Part shown: positions 36,947 through 49,100 of the stretch, piece after piece
Numbering within the stretch: the first letter of the stretch is position 1
Layout of the letters: the number at the start of each line of letters is the position of its first letter
NCBI GenBank assembly: GCA_964035545.1
Contig: OZ037766.1
Span: 23,892,767-23,956,766, forward strand
DNA length: 64,000 nucleotides
DNA from: Bugula neritina
Taxonomy: Eukaryota > Bryozoa > Gymnolaemata > Cheilostomatida > Bugulidae
Reading direction: 5' to 3'
Notes under the pieces: model-generated
What the model was told of the DNA's origin: nothing
What the model saw: the letters and a program-made list of their open reading frames with translations, nothing else
Databases searched by the model: none
Made by a program: the position numbers and the translations under genes

Positions 36947-39900
36947 CTAGACTGGTCTTATACCAACAATAGATCTCAGCTGCTCGAATATAAAAAATGT
37001 GACTATAGTGTGTGGTCCTATTCTCATCCAGTTCGGTATGAAGCCCTTATATAACCCCTTTAAACCTTCTGCTTTAAGGCACTGACGGGCTGCGTCTAAT
37101 GGTGAATTGTATTTAAGACCTTTTCCACCTGTTAAACAAAAATAATAATACTAGAATCCAAAAACTTATTTCAACAAATATTTCATTATATTAATATAAA
37201 CAAAATATCATACATATATAGCAAGTAGCAACTTAGCAAGTTTTACAAAATTTTAAAGTATAAAATCCAATCAAATTATTTTTGTAGAGTTTTTTTTTGC
37301 AAACTTAAACATCTCTAACCTGTCTTTCACTGCTCATGGTAAAAAACAACTACAGAACTCCACATAAAAATACAACCATTATATTGATTATTTCTATCAC
37401 AAAATTGACTATTTTTATAAAAAAGCTGACGAGATACAAACCTATCTTATGCTGATTCATAATCCTAGTTTTTATAGTGTCCACTGGAGAGGTGGTGATA
37501 GCACACATCAGGCCAGCGACCATTGAGGATACAATATGCAGAGGGACTCCTTCCTCCATGAGCTGGTGGTTTAGTAAGGTGTGCTTCATGTGGTCATACG
37601 TGGGTATCTAAAGTATCCATACAGCGGATGAACAGAAGATAGGAGAAAAAAGCTCAACACAGTTGCGCTTATATTTATTAAGCAGCACATCAACATGGAA
37701 CTTACCTGTAAATTAAACCTACACAATCGCATCAGAGAAATTAAAAAAGGCACTAGTTAGTTTAATTTTTACCAGTGCGCCTGTATTTCTAGCATTTATG
37801 TTTAGCTATTTAAAAACCAGAAGAAAAAAATTGCTTTACGCCTGCGAATGAATGACATATCATAGATTTACGAAACTGGTCAAAGTTAAGCGATTGTATT
37901 TTATACAATAAAGAGTTGTCTGCTCTTGATATAGCTGAATGCTCAGTACAGACTGGAACTTATTTTGTCATCCTTAGTTACAACAAAAATCCAACAAGAT
38001 TATTGGTACACCTGAGCGTAGGTGATAAACTATTTATATAAATACTGGCGCAGAAGCTTCCTCAAACTACTTTCCTAAATTAAGAAAACAACTGCAAAAT
38101 ACTGACAAAATAATTGAGCTTTAATATACTGCTATGTACTAAGAGACTTACAACTACTCACACAAGTTTATAGTCGCTATCCCTGTGAGAAACCCCTGAT
38201 AGAAAAGGTAAACTTTTGTTAAATCGGGCTAAGGACTTATTCAGATGAGGCACAGGAGCAATTATGACTAGATGCTCTTTTTAACATCACCAATGGCCTT
38301 TGTCTGGGCTCGAACCCATGACCTTCGTGCTTACTAGGCAAACGCTCTAACCCCTAGACCAAAACTACTATTACGTAAAATAAGATATGCAATGTAAATA
38401 TCTAACTAAACATTAAAATTTAATGTTAATTTTGTTACCAATAGTTGTGCCAAAGGTAATACTTATTTACTTGAGTAGCTGTGAGTATCATAGCTCTACA
38501 CACAGTAGGTGTACATCCTGTCCAAAGACCTCTAACACCTATGAAAATAAAACAATATAAGAAATAGACATTCTCAGCTGCACGTCAATGCCGTAGAGAT
38601 AGACTGATTAACTGTCATTCAGAGGTGGTACTGCGTGAGGGTTACAAACCACTAGCAGAAAGGTTGTTCACATGACCCATAAGATTGCTCTACTCTACCA
38701 ACTAAGTCACTCACATTCGTTTATTGCAGAGCAATGCACCTCATTATTATGTTTCATAAATCAGAGCCGAATTTGCAAAAAATATATGTTATTGAGTAGC
38801 TATGACATAGAGGACACAAATCCTAATGACTTGAACATTACAATTACTTACATTTAAATTTCAAGTATACCTGCAAAAAATAAACAGGTAATGCGGCAAA
38901 TTTTAGTGAGTAATCTACAATTATCAGACAACAATTGTTCATTTTAGATAAAAAAAATCTGAAAAAATCCTTTTAATGTCATTCAAGTTGCAAACACAAG
39001 TGTAGGTCATTTCATACTGCCTGTAGGCAGCATTGCACAAAGTGGAGGCTAGACGCAGACTGCAACGCTTCTAACTTATACACTCGAACATCTTTCAACT
39101 TAAAACCAAAGACTTCAAGTGTTTTAGACAACACTGTGCATACAATAATTATGATCATACTAGTGTCTCTAGCCAATACCAGAAACATACACTGCGACGA
39201 TTAAATGTTTGGTATCTATGAACTATAAACCTGTTGTAATTGCAAGTACCTTCAGTTTGGAGAATTTCCCGGAAAGCAGAGACGACTCCCGTATACCTTA
39301 CAGATTCCTGAGGAGACAACTTTCCCTGAGCTTGAAGTCTGACCTTGATGAGGTCAGTTGGGTTAGCGAGAGCTGAACCTATTGCACCTACAACCAGTGC
39401 AAGGGAAGGGATTGAATACCACAGGCACTTATGTAAAGCTTGCGCAAGTTTATAGTGACCAGCCCTGTGAGAAATCCATGATGGAAAGGGTTGTTTTTAA
39501 AGCGGGCTAAGGACTTATTCATATGTGACACAGAAGCAATTATGTCTGGATGCTCTTTCTAACATCACCAATGACCTTTACTAAAGTTTGAACCCATGAC
39601 TTTAGGTTTACTAAGCCAGCGCTTCAACCCCTAGACCATGACTGCTCCCTGAACATCACAATGACTGAAGCCCAATAAATGCAAGACTAATCAGCTGATA
39701 CTTTGACCTCTATCAGATTCAATCTATACACCCAATAGACCTGAAATTAAACTATAACATTTTTATACACTATAAATATGTTCTAGCTACAGAAAACACA
39801 GTAAATAATAGGTGAGGGCTGTCAAATTGTCCAAGTTTAAATAGTTGCTTCAAATGATAACTGGTACGTCTTTGGTTTAAAATTCCGAGCTTCGATATAA

Positions 39901-41407
39901 TATATTTGCTTTATCACTAAACAGAAGTGAACAGTGTGATGAACTACAATGGCATACCAGAAGTAGCACCAGCGAGGATTTTCTTCCAAAGAGGAGTATG
40001 GGCTGGGTCTGTAGCCCCCAACTTGGATTTCAAAGGTTCATAGGCACCTAGTCTAATGGTACTGTAACTTCCCTCCCTGAGCATGGAGGCAGACCAACTA
40101 CCAGAAAAAGAAATAATCAAGAGATTACAACTCATAAAATCAATCAATCACGCAGCTACATGGCATCTAACCGATTAACATTCTAAACTTAAACATTACG
40201 AATTGCTTAAACAGTGCTGTTTGTGATACAGAAGAATTGATTCATATTTACTATTACAGTGATTCCTCTACATCTCATGAATCTAGCTCCAATGAAATTT
40301 AATAAGTCACAAAAAGGCTTAAACCCCATTTTGTGGCTTATGTATGTCAATAGGGTCAAAATAGCCGAATTTAACGAATCTGTGAGTTAAATCTGGTATT
40401 TTACTGTCTCATAAATTGAGGTTTCGAACTCGTAGCTTGTTGAGATACGGAGGGAGCACTGTACCACAAAGAGAACCGCCATATTTAACTGCATACTGAA
40501 GAAATCAGAGTAATATCTACTTTTGTATCTATATAAGACTACACATAATATATGTATCAATACGCATATAATATGTAACACTACACATAATACATGTAAC
40601 AATACGCATAATTATATGTAACAATACATTGCCAAATCCCAACGCTATGCATTAAAAAAGGGCGCTCTGATATAACTGAAGATTCTTATCAACACTATAT
40701 TTATATCTGAAATACTACCAATTATAGAGAATTTATCACTTTATTTTATGGTAATTTATTATTTTTATAAGATTCAGAGTAACAATTTTTGATAAAAAAG
40801 CGAATTTCTTAAGGAAAAAACTTAGGCGATATTCCAATATTGCAAAACGTAATTAAAAAATGATGCTTCAGTTTAACAAAACAGTATAAACCCTCACCCT
40901 TTATATAAACCCCTGAAACCCTCTTCTGCAATGATTCGACTGATTCCTCGTAGAAATCCTTGGTACTTGCTTGGTGCTGAGGTGTGACTGCGCAGTTCAT
41001 TGTCTAGCTGAAGTCTGGTCTTAATCACATCCACAGGATTAGTCACTGAAATACTGATTTCTTTGAATTTTTATTGAAACAATATATCCCATGTTAATGT
41101 CCATTGTAGCTTGCAATTAATTTGGAGCTATTTCAACTTGAGAAACATGCATTAAACTTTAAAGTCACCAACAAAATTCAACTTGAAAATTTCATAAAAT
41201 TTAATGATGCAACCGATTATTTTTTCATCTAACATTTCAAGGCCTTTGAATAAACCATGAACCATATTAAAAGACGCATTAAAACAGAATGCTGGCGCTC
41301 GGGTGAGCATTTAGTGACTCTAAATTACCTGTAGCCCCTGTCATGTTTGATGTGCCAGCAAGCATGAAGAGTACAGCATCAAAAGATGTGGCAGATTTGG
41401 AAGCCAT
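36947..41407 (-). CDS. Uncoupling-protein-like mitochondrial carrier (SLC25 family), complete
   Basis: Seven minus-strand exons: 41,407-41,329, 41,045-40,898, 40,097-39,958, 39,387-39,250, 38,538-38,471, 37,607-37,442 and 37,128-36,947 (stop TAG). They total 921 nt with every phase consistent, giving 306 aa, the usual size for the family. It has three repeats of about 100 residues, each with the carrier signature Px[D/E]xx[K/R]x[K/R]: NPVDVIKTR (30-37), NPTDLIKVR (132-139) and SPVDTIKTR (232-239). Each is followed by an EGxxGLYKG/TG-type motif. The product is a six-helix transporter of the mitochondrial inner membrane. Style (LREGSYSTIRLGAYEP, RLQAQGKL) is that of the UCP/dicarboxylate branch, but the substrate cannot be read. 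Start: first ATG (MASKSATSF) directly before helix 1. A 3' fragment of the same gene lies at 14,813-16,401. Confidence 0.9.
38161..38370 (-). mobile_element. tRNA-derived SINE, copy 2
   Basis: Minus strand: an A box TGGTCTAGGGG and a near-canonical B box GGTTCGAGCCC, then a body with AGCATCTAGTCATAATTGC. It lies in the carrier intron between 38,471 and 37,607. Paired with copy 1 by the segmental duplication. Confidence 0.78.
39443..39649 (-). mobile_element. tRNA-derived SINE, copy 3
   Basis: A diverged member of the same family on the minus strand, in the next carrier intron upstream (A box TGGTCTAGGGG, body GATGTTAGAAAGAGCATCCA). It is absent from the truncated carrier copy because that intron was not duplicated. 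Confidence 0.72.
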
Positions 41408-42209
41408 TTTATAATTCAGCAGTGCTTGAGATAGTTCTAAGACTAAAGAGAACATAACCACTAAACTTTTGTATAAAGATAAACCCTTAAATATGATGCT
41501 CACTTTAAAAGCTGAATGTCTTTTTATAGACATTGAATGTTGGGCACATAGCTTGTACTGTTAACTGTAGCCAAAGCAATAATGAAGGAAAAGCAGTATA
41601 GACTCTGGATAGTCAGGTATTTGTTAAAAAAGAATCCGAACCGCCAGACTCTAGTTTGTAGATGCAGTTTACCTTCCCAGCAATTATTTAGAAGGAGCCT
41701 GATTTGGATGAAAATAAGAAGTTGCAAAAGGATACTAACATAGAACTTAAAGTAGAAAGCATTTACAATAAAAAATATAAGTCAGCAGCCAAAGTGTTGA
41801 GAGATTGCTAAAAGAATTGAAGTAGTAAAAGAAACCATGTGAAGACTAAAACTTGTTCCTGTATTAGAGTAAACAGACAAGAAAGATGCTGGTGACTAAC
41901 AAATTCTCAAGGTAAAGTAAACCACACCAAATTCATAGAATAATTATGATAGATTAGCTCAGCTTCAAGTTCATCGGTTGAGTAATATTTATACCTATAC
42001 ATATACAGCTTAGTTACGACTGTTATAATTGATGCAATATGAATGTGTAACAAACAAGTAACTTTAAAATCACAGTGAGTGTGATTTTGGTGCTCCTAAT
42101 TGTTATATTATTTGATATTTATATTGATATTGAATAACCGAAGAGAATCGTAGTATTAGTATATTATTAATACAAACTGAAACACTAAAAGTTATACTAT
42201 ATTTATACT

Positions 42210-44240
42210 ACGAGTAAGTCTACTACTAGTACTACTACTAGTAACACTAAACGTAATTGTAATGAGCTCGGTGATAATATCAGCATAACACTTAGTAGGA
42301 GTTCGATAATCATAACGGTAACCATAATGATAAGCATCATCATGATGGTCATGGTGATTTAGCTTGACGGAGTCAGCTTCACTCTGACTCTCACTCTGAG
42401 TGAATCTTTTTATCCCAATAATGAATAATGATTATGCTAATTACTATTATTTTTATAGAATTCGCATTTGGCTTAGCATCACTGACACTATCAATTACAA
42501 TATCGCTGTGACCATCAGTATCAGTATCACTGTCACAGTCGTGCTGATACTCATGAGTCATGCAGTCATCAGTCATGGGCTCATAGTGATAGTGATACTG
42601 ATAGTCATGGCCATGCTGACAGTGACACACTGAAACTGAATTGAAATAAATAGCTATAGGTTTTTGAGTATACCTATAAGTTAATAACTGATATATCATA
42701 CTGAACGATTAATATTTAAGCATTGCTGTATTAGTATTAGTAGCCGTCAACGAGTTAAAGGTACATAATGATAAAGATAATATATCACTGATCACTGTGA
42801 CTATGGTAGCCGTGCAGAAATTCCGGTTTTCACCTTTCACTTTGCAAAAAGAAACCTTGACATTTTCAAAATCAGAACTATTTTATACAGATCGGATGTT
42901 TTTTGTCAAATACAATACGTAATCCGAACTGGTTTGAAAGTACTAAAATATATGTTTTTATCCATCTGTCACTTGCATCACTACATTATTTATTGTGAGG
43001 AAGACAACTCTATCAATACATCAAAGAACCCAATGATATCCAAAATTTTTCTACGATCTATTATAAACTAAATCTGAGCTATTTGATAATAGATGTCGTC
43101 AAATGGAAACTGTTCTCTAATAGTAATAATTTTATCATCATCGATTAAATTATTTTACAAGCAGCGCAATACTGGGGGCGATTGAGTGCAGCAACCTGTA
43201 GTTCTCAGATTTTATAGTAAGGTTTATGTTCTCTAATAGATAATAGATAATAGATGTCGTCAAATGGAAACTGTTCTCTAATAGTAATAATTTTATCATC
43301 ATCGATTAAATTATTTTACAAGCAGCGCAATACTGGGGGCGATTGAGTGCAGCAACCTGTAGTTCTCAGATTTTATAGTAAGGTTTATGTTGAACCCCCC
43401 AACTTAAAGTTTGAGGACTTTAAGCTACTGCACTTAGTCACTCCTAAATTGGAGCTGCTTATAAAATATTTCAATACATTCGTCTGATGGATTTTCCCCA
43501 ATACCAACCTTTTACTACCTGGTAACACCATTACCATTAGCATTCTCTAAAACGGAAAGCAACTATTGTATAACTCCCTATCATAGTTCTAGACAGATTT
43601 TATGTATAGTTATTGCTTTGTAGTTTGTAATACATATGTTCATGTTTATAAAGTAATTATATTTATATGAGATTGAATATCATCATGATTATCATTATCA
43701 CTCAAAATGAAAATAATTAAATTTAATGATTATCATTAACATTATCATTATGACTATGAACAAGTATAACAATAACATCAACAATAGACATAATGATAAT
43801 GATTAATCAATATGATAACCAAGTTTAACTTTACTTTTAAGTTTAACTTCAAGTTGAACAGTTTAAGTATCTACTGATTGTCTTTCAGTGAGCGTGACAG
43901 CGACTCTGACTACTCACTACTGACTGGGAGGTAGTTGATCAGCTCATCACCCATACTCATAGTGATAGTCATACTGATAGTCCCCTGATTCAGTTTTAGA
44001 CTGATAATTATTCAATAGTCAATTAATTACATTTTTGCTTTCTAATTCTAGCTTGCCTGCCTAGTGCCTACTACTATTGTCTATTAGTATTAGTATTACT
44101 ATTAGTATATTAGTAATATTATTAATATTATACTTAGTATTACTATTAATATTCGCTATTGGACATTAGTGTTACTATTACTATTACTATTAGTTATTAG
44201 TAGTATTCGCAGTCATACTCGCAGGTATAGTAACTGCTAA
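42210..44240. repeat. Degenerate trinucleotide simple-repeat domain
   Basis: Scattered blocks of ACT/AGT, ATC/GAT and ATT/AAT triplets occur near 42,215-42,250, 42,290-42,360, 42,480-42,620, 43,680-43,810 and 44,080-44,220. They are interrupted and mixed, so this is an old, decayed microsatellite field. Confidence 0.7.
43085..43391. repeat. Perfect 146-bp local duplication
   Basis: 43,085-43,230 and 43,246-43,391 read identically from gataatagatgtcgtcaaat to taaggtttatgtt, with a 15-bp spacer (ctctaatagataata). No differences are seen between the copies, so this is either very recent or an assembly duplicate. Confidence 0.9.
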
Positions 44241-46165
44241 TTTGTAATAGTTATGCTAAATCAGTGAAGGACTCATGCTGATTACCTAATACTAAAAGTT
44301 AGTCATTGATTTCTAGTGGTGTGTAGTATAAGTGATTAGGTATACATCAACACTTAATGGTTGTGAGTAGGAATTTTTCTTACAGCTGAAAATAATTATG
44401 TTATTTATGTTTAGTATTTTGTCTAAAGAGTAGAAAAGTACTAGTTTATCTTTTAAAGTGAAGTAGAATTTGGTTGCAGGATATATATTGTAATGGATTT
44501 TTATCCTCTATTAGTTCTAAAATAACTTCAACCCTCCTTGTTCTTGCACTAAGTTACATTCGACCCACAAGTTTATCACAATATTATAGAAATATGAATG
44601 AGAAAGAGATGAAAAATCTGTAAATGTCATGAAACTATCAATACTTTTAATAATTGTAATACTAATAGTAATACTGATGGAATAATTGTATTTGTACCCT
44701 ACCTAATCTTATGGCTGTACCTATATTAAATGTATTAGACATGTCAGAGAGCACTATAACTTCAAGATATCACTATATGAATACTAATAAATTGAATTCT
44801 AAGTGAAATTCAAATATTAAAATTTTGAAATAGTAGTTTAACTTGGGAATATAATTATAATACATATAAATTAGTATTATTAATAACTAGTATTGTAGAA
44901 AGAAGTTGTTATTATCATCAGGTAAATTATAATGAGCATAGCTGCTAGTCAATAGGTTTAAAAAAACCCATAGTGGCCCAACTAATACTGGATAGATTAT
45001 TTTTTATATGGCAATGGAACTGGGAAAATATTAATTAGCTCACCTGGTTATTGTCATTACTCTAAAAAGTATATGTGATAGACATCCTAGAACTAGCTAT
45101 CGGTAAAGTTACCAAAAGTATACATATGTAGTACCAAAAGTAGTGTAAAGAGAAGTGTAAAACTAGTAAAATACGAGTGGTAATAATAGTGTTGCAGTAA
45201 GTATTAGTGTTCCTACCACTAATACTATTGGCACTGCTACTAATTCTAGTTTTAAATGTATTATTATTAGTTTAATATTTGAAGAGTGTTAATATTGCAT
45301 TATCATTTAGTAATATTTCCATATAAATAAAGGGTTACAGTTGAAGTACGAATAACTGCATTCCTGATTGGTTAAAATTTATACAGCAGAATCAGCTTGA
45401 TGCAAATATAAAAGGATTTATAAAGGTAAAACCATAAATTTATCAGTGCATAAAGTCAAATATTGAATTTTGATAGTCCGTTGTACTTCTTGTCAAGTTT
45501 TAATGGACTATGTAGAATGTATTGATAACATATGCTACACTGTGACAGAGAAGGGTAGAGGAGAGGTAGCTAGCATATCATCATGTAATGATGTAATATG
45601 CTCAAGGCTAACATAAAGAAGGTCTCTGTTTGAAACCAAAGTTTATAGCTATACATCACCAATGACAAAGCCACATTTTATTTTATTTTTAGACTTTGAG
45701 ATTTATTTAAAACAAAGTTGGTTTAAAAGTTGCCATGCGCTTAACATTAAAGGTTGAGCACTACACCAGTTTTATGTTTTCTTATTTGTTTAAATCAGTG
45801 CTATTCTATACTTATTGCTTTCTTTACCCTTGTGAATATTTCAGTTTGCATGAAAAATTCAAACATGAACTTGGTATAAGTAAGCCAATTTTATTAAGTT
45901 GTTTACTAATTTTCTGGAGAATTTACTTATCGCTCAAATTGTTTTTATTAGGAGTATACTAGATTATTAAAACCAAAGAGTTAGGATGCTTGAAACTAGG
46001 TAATCTAGTGACTGATATTTTGTTTTTCTATTGAAGATGTAGCTTTCAACTTGTTAGAATGTAAGCCTTTACCAACGCCATATCCTCAGAAGGCAACAGA
46101 TTATCAATTCTTCCATCAGTCTCTCATTAGGCTGTGATAAATAACTATCAACACTGAGTGAAAAT

Positions 46166-49100
46166 ATGAGTAGCAACTACACTGTAGTAAGTAACATAAA
46201 TTTACTTGACCCTTTCATAAGCTATTTATTATAAGCAGTGTGAATATGTTTGAGGCTCATGCATTTAACTTAGTCATGGTATAAGTGCATATGTGTAAAC
46301 AGCAAGATGAAATCATTTTTCATTCAGCATTTTAATGTTGGCCATTTTACTTAGTTTAGTACACACTGACAATCTCCAGTTTTTAGCTATTTTTCACAAT
46401 TTAGCTGCTAATGAACATGGGTTGTTGCCCAAAATTAGTAAAATATTAATAACTACACTTGAATAATTAAGCTTTAACTTAACTTTGCTTGATTAATTCC
46501 CATGTTTTTTTCTAATTCAGCTACTTTTGATTGCGAATCGTTATGGTTTTTTCGTAACAGTCCGCAATTCAAATTAGCTAAATAAATAGGAAAAAACATG
46601 GGAAATCAAGCAAAATAAAATAAAAAAAAGCCTAATTATTTAAGTGTATTTATTAATATTTTACTAGTTGTGGGTAAAAACCCATGTTCATTAGCAGCTA
46701 AATTGTGAAAAAATAGCTAAAAACTGGAGATTTTCAGTGTGTACTAAATTAAGTAATATGACCCATATGTCTGAATGCTGTCAAAACTAATAATTATAAC
46801 TGTAATTTTTTTTAATTTTAGGTTTGAAGTTTAGTTCTATAATTAGAAGAGTTTGTAACAAACAATCTTTGAATTTTTTGTGACTCCATTTGTTCTGTTT
46901 TTACAATTGTTGCAAATATTTTAAATTTTCCAATATGTTGATGTTTTTTCGAGTAACCATGAAATCAGCTAGCAATTACTTGTAGAACTTATAATAAAGT
47001 AGGTGAACATATGGAGTTATGTTCACCTGGCTAAAACAATTTATTCTGTGATTTTAGCCTCAACAGCCTACTTCAGAGCAAACAGGGCAGTGTAAGTGTT
47101 CCCATATTTTATATAATGACAGTTTATATATATTTAAATTTTTTTTGATATATATCATATATACTGTCTATAAGATATAGAATGGCTGCTGATTCTAGCG
47201 CTTTCAGTTGCAGCTATAATCATATCAGCTTTGCCACACAGCCTTGGATGAGGCAATTGAGTAAAAAATGAAACACTTATTTTAGTAAATTACATAAAAA
47301 CACAAATAATGAATATTAGACTATTGATGTGAAATGAATTGTTTTATTTTTAATATTTCAGCCTTTGGTGATGGACCTCCATCTGATGGGGAGTCTACTG
47401 TAACTACTGATTCAACATTGAGGTGAACATTTTATTTGGTTTATAGATTATATTGTAGTTCAATCAATGTTTTACCACAGCGAAAAAGACAGTGCAAAAA
47501 CTAAAGAGAAACCTAGAATTTTATAGTAAGACAAATAGTTTGTTCAAATGTTCTAAGTTAAGGTATAGCTTAGGAAGAACTCTGTTAATGGAGAGTTATC
47601 TGCTTTTTGAATCTAACGCTCTGATTGTATATTAGTGCATAACATATGCTAATAAAATGAAAAGACAATTTCATCGGCACAGAACAGTCCACTGCTATTT
47701 ACTCTGATCGTTTTACTCTTTTTTTATCCAAAATTGTTTTTATACAAGCTGACTCTTTTGTACTATTCAAATGTTTTGGCTTAGTCCAGATTCATTCAAG
47801 AGCTTTCAATTGTTACAAATTTATTTATTGTGGTTGCCATTTGTTTATTTTTAGTCTATGATATTTTTTATAATATTTTAAAATGCATATTTTCCATTTT
47901 AGTGAACCAGAGAATGTTGCAGCATCAGTTGAGCCTCATACCGTTAAACTATCTAGTAAGTGATCTATGGGTTTATGTTACTTCTTATGCTGCGTTTTTA
48001 TTGGCTTGAAATAATGTGTCTCACAGTGTGACGGGTTTTTTTTCTGTGGGCTGTAAATGTTAACTTTCTAATATAATTTGAAATAAAATTTGATAGCTGA
48101 TCTTATATGATTAGGATTTATCTTCTTTTAATTCATGCATGCTTGTCAGTGATTTAGAGGAATTATTGCAACTTTTATTACTTTTTGAACACTTAAAATA
48201 CAGCTGTAAAGCTTTTCATCCATTTATATTGTAACCTAAACTGTGAAGAAATAATCCTATGGTAAAATTATGTAAATAATAAAATTAAGTCGTATGAATT
48301 AATTTAGTTTCTCGTCAAAATTCTCAACTCGAAACTTTATATGGTTTAGTGAAATGTGATTGTGTTGTAGCGCCAACACCTTCTCTGAATGACAAGTCCC
48401 AGCGTCCTGTTGTTCTACCACGAAATAAGATTCCTCCAACCACCGTTGCTATGCAGACGACTCCTAGCTTCACCTCACCACTTCAGTCCTATGATCAGCT
48501 GGCTGCTATACTGCCTGGTCATGCTAATGCCTTACTTGCTGCTCATAAATACGAGGCTAGAAACAGCTTGCACCACGCAGGTGTGATTTCATCTCAGTCG
48601 TCATCTTTCCTCGCGCCATCGCCTTTGGCTAGTAGGTCCACTATTTTCAAGTTTGATCTTTGTGCTGAGTTTTGTTTTCAATCCAAGTTGTTTTATTTTT
48701 GTGTGAAAATCTTCTTAGGTTTTTTGCCAACTGATATTTTTTACTTTTATTCCTAATTATTCATTTTATGAACTTGAAAACTTCACAATCCGTTATTCTG
48801 TGGAAGTTAAAGAAATTATGTTTTTATAAGGTTGCTGTCTCATTATGTATAACTGTAAATGAGTTTATAGCAAACTCTTTATTCAGTAGAAATCTTATAC
48901 TTAGCTGACGGCACACTGAGATATCTTGGGCAGCTAATATGCCTATCTATCAGTTGTTTTGCTAGCTGTCTGTATAAATGACTTTAAAAGTGTAAGCACT
49001 AAAACACAGCCATAGGGTATCGAGTTGTTCATTTTACCTGTTGTTGTAAACCTTTAAATACAATTATAGTAATATGATTGAATAAATACAATTTTTTGGG

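Larger units (their letters stand above)
41408..46165. other. Gene-poor interval between carrier and TPR genes
   Basis: The carrier and TPR genes are divergent, so both promoters should lie here. No convincing exon is seen; the short open frames lack recognisable domains. 42,200-44,300 is dominated by degenerate TNA-type trinucleotide tracts (CTACTAGTA, GATAGTGATACTG, ATTATCATTA, ATTAGTATTAG). 43,085-43,391 is a local duplication. Confidence 0.6.

Noticed and set aside
38161-38370. tRNA gene suggested by A and B boxes
   Set aside because: No cloverleaf could be drawn and the same unit with a body recurs four times; it is a tRNA-derived SINE.
45735-45962. Plus-strand frame with hydrophobic, Cys/Phe-rich product
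   Set aside because: It is 75 codons in AT-rich intergenic DNA with no splice partners, no repeat elsewhere and no known motif; chance is the simpler reading.
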